Origin: JBCBKP01 sp038521625
Lineage (GTDB): Bacteria; Planctomycetota; Phycisphaerae; Phycisphaerales; UBA1924
NCBI GenBank assembly: GCA_038521625.1
Contig: JBCBKP010000013.1
Location: 16,395 to 80,394 of the forward strand
Reading direction: 5' to 3'
DNA: 64,000 nt
Numbering within the stretch: the first letter of the stretch is position 1; each line of letters opens with the position of its first letter. Below the pieces are notes generated by a model. The model searched no databases. It was given only the letters and a program-made list of their open reading frames with translations, and was not told the origin of the DNA. The position numbers were made by a program, and so were the translations under genes. Below, one piece after another: positions 1 to 9,061 of the stretch.

Positions 1-765
1 GGCCAGCCGCTTGCCGGGCGACTGCGCGAGCACACGCTTGGCGTTCGCGAGCGCCTCGCCGCCCACCACGCCCGCGGCGCGGAGCCCGCGCGCGAGCGGC
101 TCGTCGGCGCCGAAGCCGTCGAAGTCGACGTCGTCGTCCGCGCCGCCGCCCGCCTCGCGCGCGAGCGCGTTCTCCTGTGCTGGCTCGCCCTCACCGCCCG
201 GCCCGATCTCGCCCACGCCGGTCGGCGGAGCGTCGGCCCGCCCGCCCGGCGCCGAACTCGCATCGCGCGCGAGCGCGCTCTCTTGTGCTGTGTCGACGAT
301 CTCCTCGGCGTCACGCTTCGCGCGCGCGAGCGCGTTCTCTATTGCTGCGCCGGTCGGGTCGCTGATCTCGTCCGGTGCGCGCGCGGGAACAGCGCCGGCG
401 GGGTCTCCCCCGTCTGCGCTGGTGGTCGTTGCGTTCGGCGGTGTCTGACCCTCCGCCTGACCCGGCGGATCCCCGCCCCGTTGTTGTGGCGGCGGCGGAC
501 CGGCATCGCCGGGCGGCTCGCCCGGTTGTGGCGGGCCGCGCTGCGGCTGATCCTGGCCCGGATCGGGCTTGGCTTCGGCGTGCTTGTGGCGCGGATCGTC
601 GGGGTCGCCCGGGGGGCCGGGCGCGGTCTCGATCGGGGGCTTGGGCGGGGCGCCGGAGCCGCCGGAGCCCGCCGCTCCGCCGTCCGGCGCGGGCTCTCCC
701 TGGCCCTCCGGGGGCTTGTTCTTGCCCTTGCGGCCCCAGATCTTGTTGAGATCGACCGGCGGCAA
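1..765 (-). CDS. N-terminal part of a probable GspE/PilB-type ATPase (cut by left edge)
   Basis: Only about 255 codons are present; the gene runs off the left edge. I chose the TTG at 763-765, with GAAGGG 8 bases upstream; a TTG at 790-792 is an alternative. The first ~200 residues are rich in Pro, Gly and Glu, look disordered, and have no signal peptide or membrane segment. They contain three E-[NS]-A-L-A-R repeats, encoded near 321-345, 264-287 and 157-179. The last residues visible (GLRAAGVVGGEALANAK, then SPGKRLA) resemble the beginning of a MshEN/GspE_N domain, which would make this a secretion or pilus motor ATPase. It follows the pilM-N-O-P-like genes in the same direction, which fits. 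The open frame and codon use are clear; the function is inference from a short stretch. Confidence 0.5.
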   Translation of the reverse strand, partial: MPPVDLNKIWGRKGKNKPPEGQGEPAPDGGAAGSGGSGAPPKPPIETAPGPPGDPDDPRHKHAEAKPDPGQDQPQRGPPQPGEPPGDAGPPPPQQRGGDPPGQAEGQTPPNATTTSADGGDPAGAVPARAPDEISDPTGAAIENALARAKRDAEEIVDTAQESALARDASSAPGGRADAPPTGVGEIGPGGEGEPAQENALAREAGGGADDDVDFDGFGADEPLARGLRAAGVVGGEALANAKRVLAQSPGKRLA

Positions 766-874
766 GCCACCGTCCCTTCGGCCGCTGCGCAACGCTCAAC
801 GCCGCTCCTTCCCGGACCGGCGCTGGCCCGTCGCACCCCGCGACGGTCGATCTCGTATCGGTTGGCAGAAGGGC

Positions 875-1519
875 CTATGGGCGGGCGAGTTGGAGCTCGA
901 AGGACTCGCCGCCCCCCTCGAGCACGACGCGACGACCGGTGATGCGGGCTATGACGAGACCCCCCTCGAGTTCGTCCCCGACGCGGACCGTGCGCCCACT
1001 GATTCGGGCGGCCGCACGAGAGCCTGACATCACCGCCTCGAGCACCAGCGCATCGACCGTGCTCTGCAGCTCATCTCGCGCCTGTTGCCGCTGCGCGAGG
1101 GCCACGGCCTCGGTGCGTTCGTAGGGGTCCATCCCCGGAACGATCTCGTCGGCCTCGAGGCCCTCGGGCAGGCGGAACGCCGACGCGAGCAGGAACGGAT
1201 CGCCCGAGCGCGCGATCCCGGTCAGGTCGTCGGAGCGCGATTCCTCGACCCGGTCGAGCGCCGCGAGCACGGTCCGCTCGTCCAGCTTGCCGGCCGCGTC
1301 GCCCGCGGCCGGGCCGGCCGCGAGATCCACCGCGACCTCCGACGCCCCCCGCGAGCCGCCGGTCGCGACCTGCCGCATGCCGAGCACCGCGAGCGCGGCC
1401 AGCCCGAAGACCAGCCCGATCGATACGTCGATGCGCGAGTACTTCTTTGCGGGCGCGGCGCCCTCGCCCCAGTCGGCGAGCACGCCCTGCGCGCGGCTGG
1501 TGTCGTTGGCCTCGTGCAT
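875..1519 (-). CDS. PilP/GspC-like inner-membrane assembly protein
   Basis: 214 residues. A short cytoplasmic N-terminus is followed by one membrane segment (about residues 31-47), a low-complexity linker, and a C-terminal small beta domain containing ISGRTVRVGDELEG and then RRVVLEGGGESFEL. That pattern of 'G-x-x-V-x-V-G-D ... V-L-x-x-x-G' is what PilP and GspC HR domains show; these link the inner-membrane PilN/PilO complex to the secretin. It starts 3 bases after the pilO-like stop and is followed by the truncated ATPase gene. Sequence identity to classical PilP is low by eye, so the family call rests on topology, the terminal motif and gene order. Confidence 0.6.
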   Translation of the reverse strand: MHEANDTSRAQGVLADWGEGAAPAKKYSRIDVSIGLVFGLAALAVLGMRQVATGGSRGASEVAVDLAAGPAAGDAAGKLDERTVLAALDRVEESRSDDLTGIARSGDPFLLASAFRLPEGLEADEIVPGMDPYERTEAVALAQRQQARDELQSTVDALVLEAVMSGSRAAARISGRTVRVGDELEGGLVIARITGRRVVLEGGGESFELQLARP

Positions 1520-1522
1520 GGC

Positions 1523-2077
1523 TCAGCCCTCCGCCGACGCGACAGCGCCGCTCTCCTGGAAGTACACGCTGAGCGTGAACGTGATCGACAGGTCGCGCCC
1601 GTCGTCGCGCTCGCGCTTCAGCTCGAAGTCGGTGATCCTCGTCAGCCGGGGCAACGCCTCGAGCTGGAGCAGGAACCCGGCGAACTCCTCGAAGTTGCCG
1701 CTGGTCGTGAACTCGAGCGGCTGCTCGCGGTAGTCGGCCGCCGCCAGCGTGCGCCGCGTCTTGACCTCGGGCGGGTTCAGCCCCGCCGCGACCGCCAGCG
1801 TCGAGACCCGCCGGACCACATCGTCGAGCTCGCGGCGGTTCGGCAGACGCTCCTCGATCCGGTCCACGCGCCGCTCGATCGCGACGTTGGCACGCTCGAG
1901 GTCCTCGTTCTTCGCCGTCTCCTCGCGGAGACGCTCGAGCTCGGCGCGCTTGGCGGAGATCTCCCCCTTGGCCCGCTCGATCGAGGCCCGCTGCGGCTTG
2001 AAGACGAGCAGGAAGCTCGCCAACGGGAGCCCGAGCAGCACCGCGATCAGGATGATCTTGCGGTTGCGGTCGTTCAT
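1523..2077 (-). CDS. pilO: PilO-like type IV pilus/T2SS assembly protein
   Basis: 184 residues with one N-terminal membrane anchor (about 7-25), a charged coiled coil (about 30-80, with ISAKRAELERLREET) and a C-terminal ferredoxin-like domain (FTTSGNFEEFAGFLLQLEAL). This is the standard PilO/GspM-type architecture. PilO pairs with PilN in the periplasm to form the inner-membrane alignment complex of the pilus machine. Its ATG overlaps the pilN-like stop by 4 bases (ATGA), and the pilP-like gene follows after 3 bases, so translational coupling is likely. The length is slightly under the usual ~200 residues. Confidence 0.8.
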   Translation of the reverse strand: MNDRNRKIILIAVLLGLPLASFLLVFKPQRASIERAKGEISAKRAELERLREETAKNEDLERANVAIERRVDRIEERLPNRRELDDVVRRVSTLAVAAGLNPPEVKTRRTLAAADYREQPLEFTTSGNFEEFAGFLLQLEALPRLTRITDFELKRERDDGRDLSITFTLSVYFQESGAVASAEG

Positions 2078-2871
2078 CGCTCACCCTCCCCGAATCGCTC
2101 GGCGCCCGACGGGGCGCCGACCAGACGCAGACGCAGCGCGTCGGCGCCGTCGGCCTCGGCGCGGAGCTTCATGGTCACGCGGAAGCCGCGCAGGTCCAGG
2201 CCGTCGCGCTGCGCGTCGGCGATGAACTCGAGGTTCACCTCCCCGAACAGCGGGCTCTCGCCGATCGATCGCAGCAAATCGGCGACGCCGGTGTTGTCGC
2301 TCGCCTCCCCGTTGACCACGACCTCGTGCTCGAACCTCGGCGGCGGCACGCGACGCGGCGGCTCCTGCCCGGCGGGCTTGACCGTGGGCGACTTCTTCTC
2401 GTCCTGGTGCGACGGCGGCTTCACCCGGCGCCCGTTCAGCTCGACGCTCGTCAGCGCGACGCCGTCCGGCTGGCTGCGGAGCAGCTCGCCGAGCAGCACG
2501 CTCCGCGGGACCGGGTCCGCCAGCGCCGAGACGACGTCCGCCTTCTCCAGCAGCTTCTGCCGCCGCGCCTCGAGCTGGCGGAGCTGCTCGAGCTTCGCCG
2601 CCTCCGCGTCGTACGCCGCGGCGACCGCGCGCCGCTCACTGCGGACGCTGAGCCAGGCCCGGCTGTTGAACGCGAACGCGGCACCCGTCAGGACCAGCAC
2701 CACGCCGAACAGCCCGAGCACGCCGATCGAGGCCCGCGCCTCGCGCTGGTCGCGCACGAAGTCCTCGGGCAGGAAGGTCGGACGCAGGACCGGGCGGAGC
2801 GCGCCAGCGACATCTTCGGCGCCCGCCTCGGGTTGCTTCGGGCCCGCGAGGCCCTTGCTGGTGATCGTCAT
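2074..2871 (-). CDS. pilN: PilN-like type IV pilus/T2SS assembly protein
   Basis: 265 residues. A cytoplasmic tail of ~48 residues precedes a single membrane segment (about 49-68, IGVLGLFGVVLVLTGAAF), then a coiled coil and a PilN-type periplasmic domain ending in a beta strand (FRVTMKLRAE). In known systems the cytoplasmic tail of PilN docks onto PilM and the periplasmic domain pairs with PilO. The ATG at 2871 has AAGGAG 7 bases upstream. A Pro/Lys-rich insertion of ~35 residues (HQDEKKSPTVKPAGQEPPRR) sits in the periplasmic part and is not typical. It follows pilM by 24 bases and overlaps pilO. Confidence 0.75.
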   Translation of the reverse strand: MTITSKGLAGPKQPEAGAEDVAGALRPVLRPTFLPEDFVRDQREARASIGVLGLFGVVLVLTGAAFAFNSRAWLSVRSERRAVAAAYDAEAAKLEQLRQLEARRQKLLEKADVVSALADPVPRSVLLGELLRSQPDGVALTSVELNGRRVKPPSHQDEKKSPTVKPAGQEPPRRVPPPRFEHEVVVNGEASDNTGVADLLRSIGESPLFGEVNLEFIADAQRDGLDLRGFRVTMKLRAEADGADALRLRLVGAPSGAERFGEGER

Positions 2872-2895
2872 CGCTCGCTCCTTCCCGATCGCGTG

Positions 2896-3876
2896 TCAGA
2901 GATCGGTCGGCCCCAGGCACAGACCGAGCGCCACCGCCCACGCGAGCGGGCGGTCGACGCGCGGACCCTTGGGCGTCCACGGCGCGCCCATGACCACAGG
3001 GACCTCCAGCGTGCGCCCGAGCGCCTCGGCGATCGAGCCGTTCGCGGCCTCGCCCACCAGGGCCGCACGCTCCGGCGTGCGCTGCGCGCCGATCGAAGAC
3101 TGGTACCGAGCGCACAGCGCGATCTCGTCGCATAGCGCGTCGTCCGGCGTCTCGCCGTCGCTCTCGACCGAACGCGCGAAGAGCAATTCTCCGGGCGTGG
3201 CCACGATCACGTTGGTGCGCCCCGCGCCGATGTCGATGAGCATCGTCGGCGATTCGTACGGGCGGTCGTTCTCGTCGCGGACGAGGCTCGAACCGGCGTG
3301 CCAGAGCGCGTGCAGCTCGCTGTGCGCCGCGACCGGCTTCAGACGCGCCGCCTTCATCGCCTGCATGAGACGCACGACGAACGCGCGGCTCGTCGCGACG
3401 CAGATCGATTCGAGCTTGCTGCCGCGCTCGCTCCCCTGGACCTGCTCGACGCGGCAGATCATCTGACCAGGCTCCAGCCCGGCCTGCTCGGAGAGCGCCC
3501 GCGCCGCCTCGTCCGCGAGCTCGACCGGGGATTCGGCCCGCCCGAGCTGCAGGTGCTTGCACAGCGTCTGCCCCGCCGGGATCGAGAACGCCGTCCGACG
3601 CCCCTTCACGCCCGCCCTGCCCGCGAGCTTCGGCAGCTGATCGAGCTGCCAGAGCAGCCGATCGGTCGGCCGCTCGAGCAGCTCGGGCGGCGTCGCCAGT
3701 TCGGTCGGCTTCCAGGAACTCGGCGCCACGCCGCTCTTGCCGTCGGCGCGGAGCACACGCAGCCCGGTGACGCCGAAGTCGATCGCGGCGCCGACGCCGG
3801 TGGCCTGCTTCGCGCCCGCCGGCTTCTCGCCTGACCGCTTGGACGACTGCTTGGTTCGTTCGAGCGTCGCTGGCAT
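2896..3876 (-). CDS. pilM: PilM-like actin-fold pilus assembly ATPase
   Basis: 326 residues from the ATG at 3874-3876, which has a GGGAGG-type Shine-Dalgarno ~9 bases upstream; the frame is open a little further but without a good site. The actin-fold phosphate loops are visible: AAIDFGVTGLRVL near residue 30 and LIDIGAGRTNVIVA in the middle. PilM is the cytoplasmic partner that recruits the pilus motor to the PilN-PilO complex. It is the first gene of the pilM-N-O-P-like operon and lies 109 bases after the futalosine hydrolase gene on the same strand. Length and gene order match the family. Confidence 0.8.
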   Translation of the reverse strand: MPATLERTKQSSKRSGEKPAGAKQATGVGAAIDFGVTGLRVLRADGKSGVAPSSWKPTELATPPELLERPTDRLLWQLDQLPKLAGRAGVKGRRTAFSIPAGQTLCKHLQLGRAESPVELADEAARALSEQAGLEPGQMICRVEQVQGSERGSKLESICVATSRAFVVRLMQAMKAARLKPVAAHSELHALWHAGSSLVRDENDRPYESPTMLIDIGAGRTNVIVATPGELLFARSVESDGETPDDALCDEIALCARYQSSIGAQRTPERAALVGEAANGSIAEALGRTLEVPVVMGAPWTPKGPRVDRPLAWAVALGLCLGPTDL

Positions 3877-3985
3877 GGACAGCCCTCCCCCGATACGGGA
3901 CCTCGTCCCTGACATCGGTGGAAGGGCCGCGCCACTTCGCCCGCCGCCGCGCGGCACGCCCGATTGGGTGGACTGGGAAAGCCCG

Positions 3986-4741
3986 CTACACCGCCGCGAT
4001 CAGCTCGTCCGCTTTTTCGCGGACCCCGCGACCGATCTCGGCCAGCCGATCCAGGGCCCGTGGCAGGTCCCATCCCTGCTTCTCGCGGTCGCCGGTCCGG
4101 TTGCTGATCACCCGGATCTCGGCGAACGGCGGGCGGCCGGTTCCGAGGAGCCTGCACAGGGTGTGCCCGACCGCCGCGCCCTCCATCGCCTCGACGCCGG
4201 CGCCGGTCTCTCGGACGAGACGCGCCGAGAGCTCGTCCGTCCCGGAGCAGCTCGAGACCGTCGCGATGTCCGCCTCGGCGTCGACCATCGGGCCAAGCAA
4301 CCCGGCGAGCCCCGCGTGGCCCGGCACGCCGTCGTCTCCGGCCTCGGACGGCGGGAATCCCAGCAGACCCAACGGCCGCCAGGCATCGGCGGTCCGCAGG
4401 CCCTCGTCGGCATACAGGCTCCGTCGAGCCAGAGCCGCCGCCCCGATCGGAAGGACCTCGGAATCGGTCGAACCACCTATGCCCAGGCTCAGGACGACCC
4501 GGTGGCGGTCCGCGTCGAAGGTCTTGGCGAGCCCGGCCGAGGCGTTCGCCTTACCAACGCCCGTCAGCAGCAGGTCTGTTCGCGGGTCGATCGGGTGGAT
4601 CACCCACGAACCAGCGAGCTGGGCCGGTAAATCCTCGATTCCCAGGATCGCCGTGGCTTCGGCGGGCGCCGCGACGACAATAAGGATGTGTTGATGACTT
4701 TGTCGCAGGGCGGATGTCGGATTCTCGTTGTCGCCACTCAT
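3986..4741 (-). CDS. mqnB: Futalosine hydrolase (menaquinone biosynthesis)
   Basis: 251 residues, starting at the ATG 4739-4741. The protein is a nucleoside-phosphorylase-fold hydrolase; MqnB removes the base from futalosine in the alternative menaquinone pathway. Diagnostic stretches are the LLLTGVGKANASA turn near residue 60 and GAGVEAMEGAAVGHTL with the catalytic-region acidic residues, followed by FAEIRVISNRTGDRE and QGWDLPRAL. These are closer to MqnB than to 5'-methylthioadenosine nucleosidase, whose equivalent segment reads differently. It implies that this organism makes menaquinone by the futalosine route, although no other mqn gene is in the window. Confidence 0.85.
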   Translation of the reverse strand: MSGDNENPTSALRQSHQHILIVVAAPAEATAILGIEDLPAQLAGSWVIHPIDPRTDLLLTGVGKANASAGLAKTFDADRHRVVLSLGIGGSTDSEVLPIGAAALARRSLYADEGLRTADAWRPLGLLGFPPSEAGDDGVPGHAGLAGLLGPMVDAEADIATVSSCSGTDELSARLVRETGAGVEAMEGAAVGHTLCRLLGTGRPPFAEIRVISNRTGDREKQGWDLPRALDRLAEIGRGVREKADELIAAV

Positions 4742-4855
4742 CGATTTCCGATCGGTTGACGAAACAAGAAGGGCAGCGCATCCGTTGCGAATCACGCCCG
4801 CGCTACGCTTTCATCGGCCCGCACGTCGCCAGCCGACGCCGGAAGGACGCAATAT

Positions 4856-6550
4856 ATGACCCGCCCCCGTACGCTCGCCGGCCTCGCAATGGCCGCCCTC
4901 GGATCGCTCGCCCTGCTCGGATGTGACCGAGGGGCGGACGCCGCGGCCTCGCCGGACATGGTGCAGGTCTCCGTGCGGAGCTTCGAGATGGGCACGCTCG
5001 CGAGCGGCGAGCTCACGGCGAGGACCTCGGTCGAGCTGCGCAGCGGCGTTGATCAGCAGACCACGATCGTCGACATCGTCGACGAGGGCTCGCGGGTCTC
5101 GCAGGGCGACGTGCTGGTCCGTCTCAACAGCGACAACATCGACCGCGAGATCGAAGAGGAAGAGAACCAGCTCACCGAGGCCAAGCTGAACCTCGACTCG
5201 GCGATCGCCTCGTACGAGATCCAGGTCGGCGACAACGAGGCCAACCTCAAGCGGGCCCAGGAGGCGCTCGAGCTCGCCGAGCTCGCCCTCGAGCAGTGGA
5301 TCCGCGGCGACGATCCGAAGAAGATCCACGAGCTCAAGACCAAGATCGAGGCCGCCGAGCGCGAAGTCACTCGGATGTCGAACAAGGTCATCAAGAACAA
5401 GGAGCTCCTCGATCGGGAGTTCCTCAGCCTCGACGAGTTCGAGCGCGACGAGATCGACTTCGAGCGGCGCAAGGCCGAACTGGCGACGGCCGAGATGGAC
5501 AAGACCGTCTACCTCGACTATCAGCAGAAGAAGGATCGGCAGGAGAAGCTCAGCGACGTCGACGACAAGAAGCGCGAGCTCGAGCGCGTCAAGCAGACCA
5601 ACGAGATCAACCTGAAGCGGCGTGAGTCCGACGTCGCGAACCGCCGTGTGCAGTACAACCGCCGGCTCGAGCGGCTCCAGTACTGGCAGGACCAGCTCGC
5701 GGCCTGCACCGTGACCGCCTCGACCGAGGGGCTCGTGATCTACGGCTCCACCGCCGAGGCCTCGGGACGCCCGTGGGACAACGAGGGCCCGCTCGCGGTC
5801 GGCAGCCAGGTCCGCAAGAACGACCTGCTCATCGTGCTCCCCGATACCTCGGCGATGGTCGCCGAGGTCAAGGTCCACGAGAGCCTCGCGGGACGCATCC
5901 GCCCGGGCCAGACCGCCCGGGTGAAGGTCGAGGCCGCGGGTGACCAGAGCTTCGCCGGGCGCGTCGAGTCGATCGGCGTGCTCGCCGAGGGCGGCGGCTG
6001 GCGCGACCCGAACCGTCGCGAGTACACCGTCCGGGTCGCGATCGACGCGAGCGAGGACATCTCGGCGCTCAAGCCGTCGATGCGCTGCGAGTCCGACATT
6101 GTGATGGCCGTCGTCGAGGATGCGGTCACCGTGCCGGTGCAGGCTGTCTTCGCCCGCGACCAGCTCCGCTACGTCTACGTGCCCCAGGGCAACGGGAAGT
6201 TCATCGAGCGTCCGGTCAACCTCGGACGCCGCTCGGACCTCTGGGCCGAGATCCGGGCCGGCCTCGGGGCCGACGAGACCGTCCTGGTCCGCGAGCCCAG
6301 CCCCGCCGAGGTGCTCGACCGCGAGTTCGGCGAAGAAGAGCTCAAGGTCGCGGGGTACACCCTCGAGGTCGACGAGAACACCGGCCAGACCAAGATCGTC
6401 CGCGAGCGCCCGAGCTGGGGCTCACGCCCGGCGCGTCGTTCGGCCTCGGCCTCCGGCCGCCCCACCGCGGCGGCATCGGCCAAGCCCGCCGAGGTCAAGC
6501 CCGAGCCCGAGCGCGCCGCCGAGACCGAGACGATCCCGACCAGCGAGTGA
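4856..6550 (+). CDS. HlyD/RND-type membrane-fusion lipoprotein with long coiled coil
   Basis: 564 residues. The N-terminus is a lipoprotein signal (LGSLALLGCD, Cys at ~23). A split biotinyl-lipoyl domain (VDEGSRVSQGDVLVRLNS) is interrupted by a ~200-residue charged alpha-helical hairpin (IEEEENQLTEAKLNLDSA onward), then the lipoyl half returns (TASTEGLVIYG) followed by a beta-barrel and membrane-proximal domain (VPVQAVF). This is the adaptor of tripartite efflux or MacAB/Lol-like export. The coiled coil is longer than in typical MacA. The ATG has GGAAGGA ~9 bases upstream. No permease or outer-membrane channel lies next to it; ABC ATPase genes are at 22442 and 42963. The last ~45 residues are Pro/Ala/Glu-rich. 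Confidence 0.85.
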   Translation: MTRPRTLAGLAMAALGSLALLGCDRGADAAASPDMVQVSVRSFEMGTLASGELTARTSVELRSGVDQQTTIVDIVDEGSRVSQGDVLVRLNSDNIDREIEEEENQLTEAKLNLDSAIASYEIQVGDNEANLKRAQEALELAELALEQWIRGDDPKKIHELKTKIEAAEREVTRMSNKVIKNKELLDREFLSLDEFERDEIDFERRKAELATAEMDKTVYLDYQQKKDRQEKLSDVDDKKRELERVKQTNEINLKRRESDVANRRVQYNRRLERLQYWQDQLAACTVTASTEGLVIYGSTAEASGRPWDNEGPLAVGSQVRKNDLLIVLPDTSAMVAEVKVHESLAGRIRPGQTARVKVEAAGDQSFAGRVESIGVLAEGGGWRDPNRREYTVRVAIDASEDISALKPSMRCESDIVMAVVEDAVTVPVQAVFARDQLRYVYVPQGNGKFIERPVNLGRRSDLWAEIRAGLGADETVLVREPSPAEVLDREFGEEELKVAGYTLEVDENTGQTKIVRERPSWGSRPARRSASASGRPTAAASAKPAEVKPEPERAAETETIPTSE

Positions 6551-6592
6551 TCGGGTCCGGAGCCCGGATCGACGCCTAGCCCTCGCCGCGCC

Positions 6593-7798
6593 TCACGCGG
6601 CCTCCGGCTCGGCCTCCGCTTCCTGCTCCTCCTCGTACCGCTGCATGTCGGCCGGGGTGAAGTTCAGGGCGCCGACGTCGTCGCTCCCGACTCGGATGAT
6701 CGAGAGCCCGCCCTCCTCCGCGAGATCGATCGGGATCGCCCCCGAGTCCTCGAGGGAGTCGAGCGGCTGCACGACCGGGTTGCACGGGTCGTCCGGGCGG
6801 AAGTCGGTCACCACGCAGTCCTGACCCGAGCTGATCGTCACGATCGTTCCCGGCGGATACGGAGGGACGACCGCGAGGAGCGCGCGGAAGATCGTCTGAT
6901 CGATGCCGTGGCGGTGGACATCGTTCCGCATCAGGTCCAGCGTTTCGATCACGCTGCGACGCTGTTCCCCGTCGTCACGCAGGCGCTCGAACAGCTCGGC
7001 ACAGCCGACGATGCGCGCGAAGATGTGGATGTTCCGCCCGGTGACCGCGACGAGCTCGCCGCTGCCGGCTCGCCGGGCCGGATAGCCCGAGCCGTCGAAG
7101 CGCTGATGGTGATTCAGCACGGTCGCCGACGCGGCCGGCGGGATGTTGGATTGCACGATCTCGTAGCCCAGCAGCACATGGCGGCGCCACTCCGGGTCGG
7201 TCTCGTCGCGGTGCCGCTCCCAGCGCTCGATCACCTCCGGCGCCAGGCGGGGCACGCCGATGTCGTGCACCAGTGCCGCCAGGCCCAGCGGCCCGACGTC
7301 GCGCGCGTGCTGCGAATCCAGCTTCGGCCGCTCACGGATGAGATACGCGTCCAGGCGCGAGGCCATCAGCAGGCTGACGAACGCGATGTTCGAGGCCCGC
7401 GCCGCGAGCGGGTTCGACGGGAAGACGAACTCCTGCACGTGCAGCGCGGCCCGGCCGAGACCCGCGATGCACTCGGCGAGGTTGTCGCCGGCGGCCTGAG
7501 CCTGCGAGAAGTCGGGCTTCTCCATCGAGCGGGCCACCCGATCGAACAGCGCCTGGGCCGCCTGGGCCGCCTGCGCCCGACGCTGGTGAAGCGCCGACGA
7601 GACGAACATCTGCAGCCCGTCGAGCTTGGGGTGCCGGGCCCAGATCTCGGGAAGCCCCATCTCGCGCACGCGGTCGACCGTGCTCTGCTCGAGCTTCACG
7701 CCCGGCTTCAGGATGACCGCGTCCGGGCGGCTGGGGTGATAGATCGGGAGCGCAAGCTCCATGCCGGCGTGGGCGTGTTCGGGCCGTATCCGCAGCAT
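6593..7798 (-). CDS. HD-GYP domain protein (candidate c-di-GMP phosphodiesterase)
   Basis: 401 residues from the ATG at 7796-7798, which has GGGGGA 6 bases upstream. A small N-terminal domain with a PilZ-like or DUF3391-like character (residues 1-60) leads into an HD-GYP domain: ALVHDIGVPRL, then RRHVLLGYEIV, then LNHHQRFDGSGYP. HD-GYP proteins hydrolyse cyclic di-GMP through a metal centre. The GYP signature is intact, but the usual HDIGK reads HDIGV and the usual HHE reads HHQ, so activity is uncertain. A C-terminal ~90-residue domain contains GTIVTISSGQDCVVTDF. It is convergent with the membrane-fusion gene. Confidence 0.85.
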   Translation of the reverse strand: MLRIRPEHAHAGMELALPIYHPSRPDAVILKPGVKLEQSTVDRVREMGLPEIWARHPKLDGLQMFVSSALHQRRAQAAQAAQALFDRVARSMEKPDFSQAQAAGDNLAECIAGLGRAALHVQEFVFPSNPLAARASNIAFVSLLMASRLDAYLIRERPKLDSQHARDVGPLGLAALVHDIGVPRLAPEVIERWERHRDETDPEWRRHVLLGYEIVQSNIPPAASATVLNHHQRFDGSGYPARRAGSGELVAVTGRNIHIFARIVGCAELFERLRDDGEQRRSVIETLDLMRNDVHRHGIDQTIFRALLAVVPPYPPGTIVTISSGQDCVVTDFRPDDPCNPVVQPLDSLEDSGAIPIDLAEEGGLSIIRVGSDDVGALNFTPADMQRYEEEQEAEAEPEAA

Positions 7799-7867
7799 CG
7801 TCGGTCCCCCGTCGCTCGGGAAACCATCGGTCACGCCGGGCCGGCGCTGAACCGAGCGGCGCGCGAA

Positions 7868-8980
7868 TCACCCCCCGCCTTGCGGCGGGACGACGTCCAG
7901 CCCCACCACGCCCATGTAGATCACGTAGCTTGCCACCAGCACGAGCCCCTCGGTCCGAGAAAGGCCGCGCCGCGTCGTGAGCATCACGAGCATCGCGACC
8001 GTGAACCCCGCGCACACCGCCAGGTCGCGGATGGCGCTCTCGGGGATCGGCAGCGGGTTCACCAGGCTCGCGATCCCGAGAACGCAGAGCAGGTTGAATG
8101 TGTTCGAGCCGAGCACGTTGCCGACCGCGATCTCGGCGTGACCCCGGCGCGCCGCCTGAATCGAGAGGGCGAGCTCGGGCAGGCTCGTCCCGATCGCGAT
8201 CACCGTCAGGCCGATCACCAGGTCCGGGATGTTCAGCGCCGCCGCCACGATCACCGAGCCGTCGACCATCGCCTGGGCGCCGAGGATCAGCGAGGCGATC
8301 CCGAGCACGACCAGCGAGAGATCCACGAGCGTCCGGGAGGCCGGGGCGTCGGTCGCCGGCGGCTGCCCCTTCTCGAACTCCTCCTCGAGCTCCCCCTTGT
8401 CGAGCTTGCCCGCGACGGCGTTGTACGTCACGTACGCGGCGAGCCCGACGACGAGGGCGACGCCCTCGGGCCGACCGATGAGCCCGACCAGGCCCTCCCC
8501 GGGCTCGCGCAGCCCGGTGAATCGGTCGAGCATCAGCACGAGCACCACGCCGGTGATCGCGACAACCAGCGGCGCGTCGATCCGGACGACGGACTTGTCG
8601 ACCGGGATCCGGATCACGAGCGCCGTCACTCCCAGGATCAGCCCGACGTTGGCGATGTTCGAGCCCAGGACATTCCCGACGGCGAGGTCGCCCTTGTCAC
8701 GGAGCGTCGCGCCGATCCCCGCCGCCAGCTCGGGCAGGCTCGTCCCGAACGCGACCACGGTGACCCCGATCAGGAACGGCGAGACGCCGAGGTGCCGGGC
8801 GAGGTGGACCGCCCCGTGGATGAGATCGTCCGCCCCCTTCACCAGCAGCACCAGCCCGATGGCGATCGCCAGGCCGCTGACCGCCAGGCGTGCCCCGTTC
8901 TCCTCCGGGAAGCCCAGCGCCGCCAGCGCCCCGGCGGCCGCGAGGCAGACCAGGGACAGGATGCGGTAGGCGTTGGGCAT
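7868..8980 (-). CDS. Calcium/sodium antiporter, CaCA (YrbG-like) family
   Basis: 370 residues from the ATG at 8978-8980; an upstream GTG at 9038-9040 would add 20 residues. The protein has about 10-11 membrane segments and two inverted alpha-repeats, each with the ion-binding signature: AFGTSLPELA followed by GNVLGSNIANV, and AIGTSLPELA followed by GNVLGSNTFNL. That is the hallmark of K+-independent Na+/Ca2+ exchangers. A hydrophilic loop of ~40 residues (KLDKGELEEEFEKG) separates the two halves. Substrate could be Ca2+ or another cation. It lies between the HD-GYP gene and a lipoprotein gene, all on the minus strand. Confidence 0.9.
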   Translation of the reverse strand: MPNAYRILSLVCLAAAGALAALGFPEENGARLAVSGLAIAIGLVLLVKGADDLIHGAVHLARHLGVSPFLIGVTVVAFGTSLPELAAGIGATLRDKGDLAVGNVLGSNIANVGLILGVTALVIRIPVDKSVVRIDAPLVVAITGVVLVLMLDRFTGLREPGEGLVGLIGRPEGVALVVGLAAYVTYNAVAGKLDKGELEEEFEKGQPPATDAPASRTLVDLSLVVLGIASLILGAQAMVDGSVIVAAALNIPDLVIGLTVIAIGTSLPELALSIQAARRGHAEIAVGNVLGSNTFNLLCVLGIASLVNPLPIPESAIRDLAVCAGFTVAMLVMLTTRRGLSRTEGLVLVASYVIYMGVVGLDVVPPQGGG

Positions 8981-9061
8981 AAAGCGAGGCAGCGGTTCGC
9001 GCGTGAAGCGGAGCGGTCGGCCCGGACTCACGCCCGACACGCGGATCTTTGCGTCCAGAGC

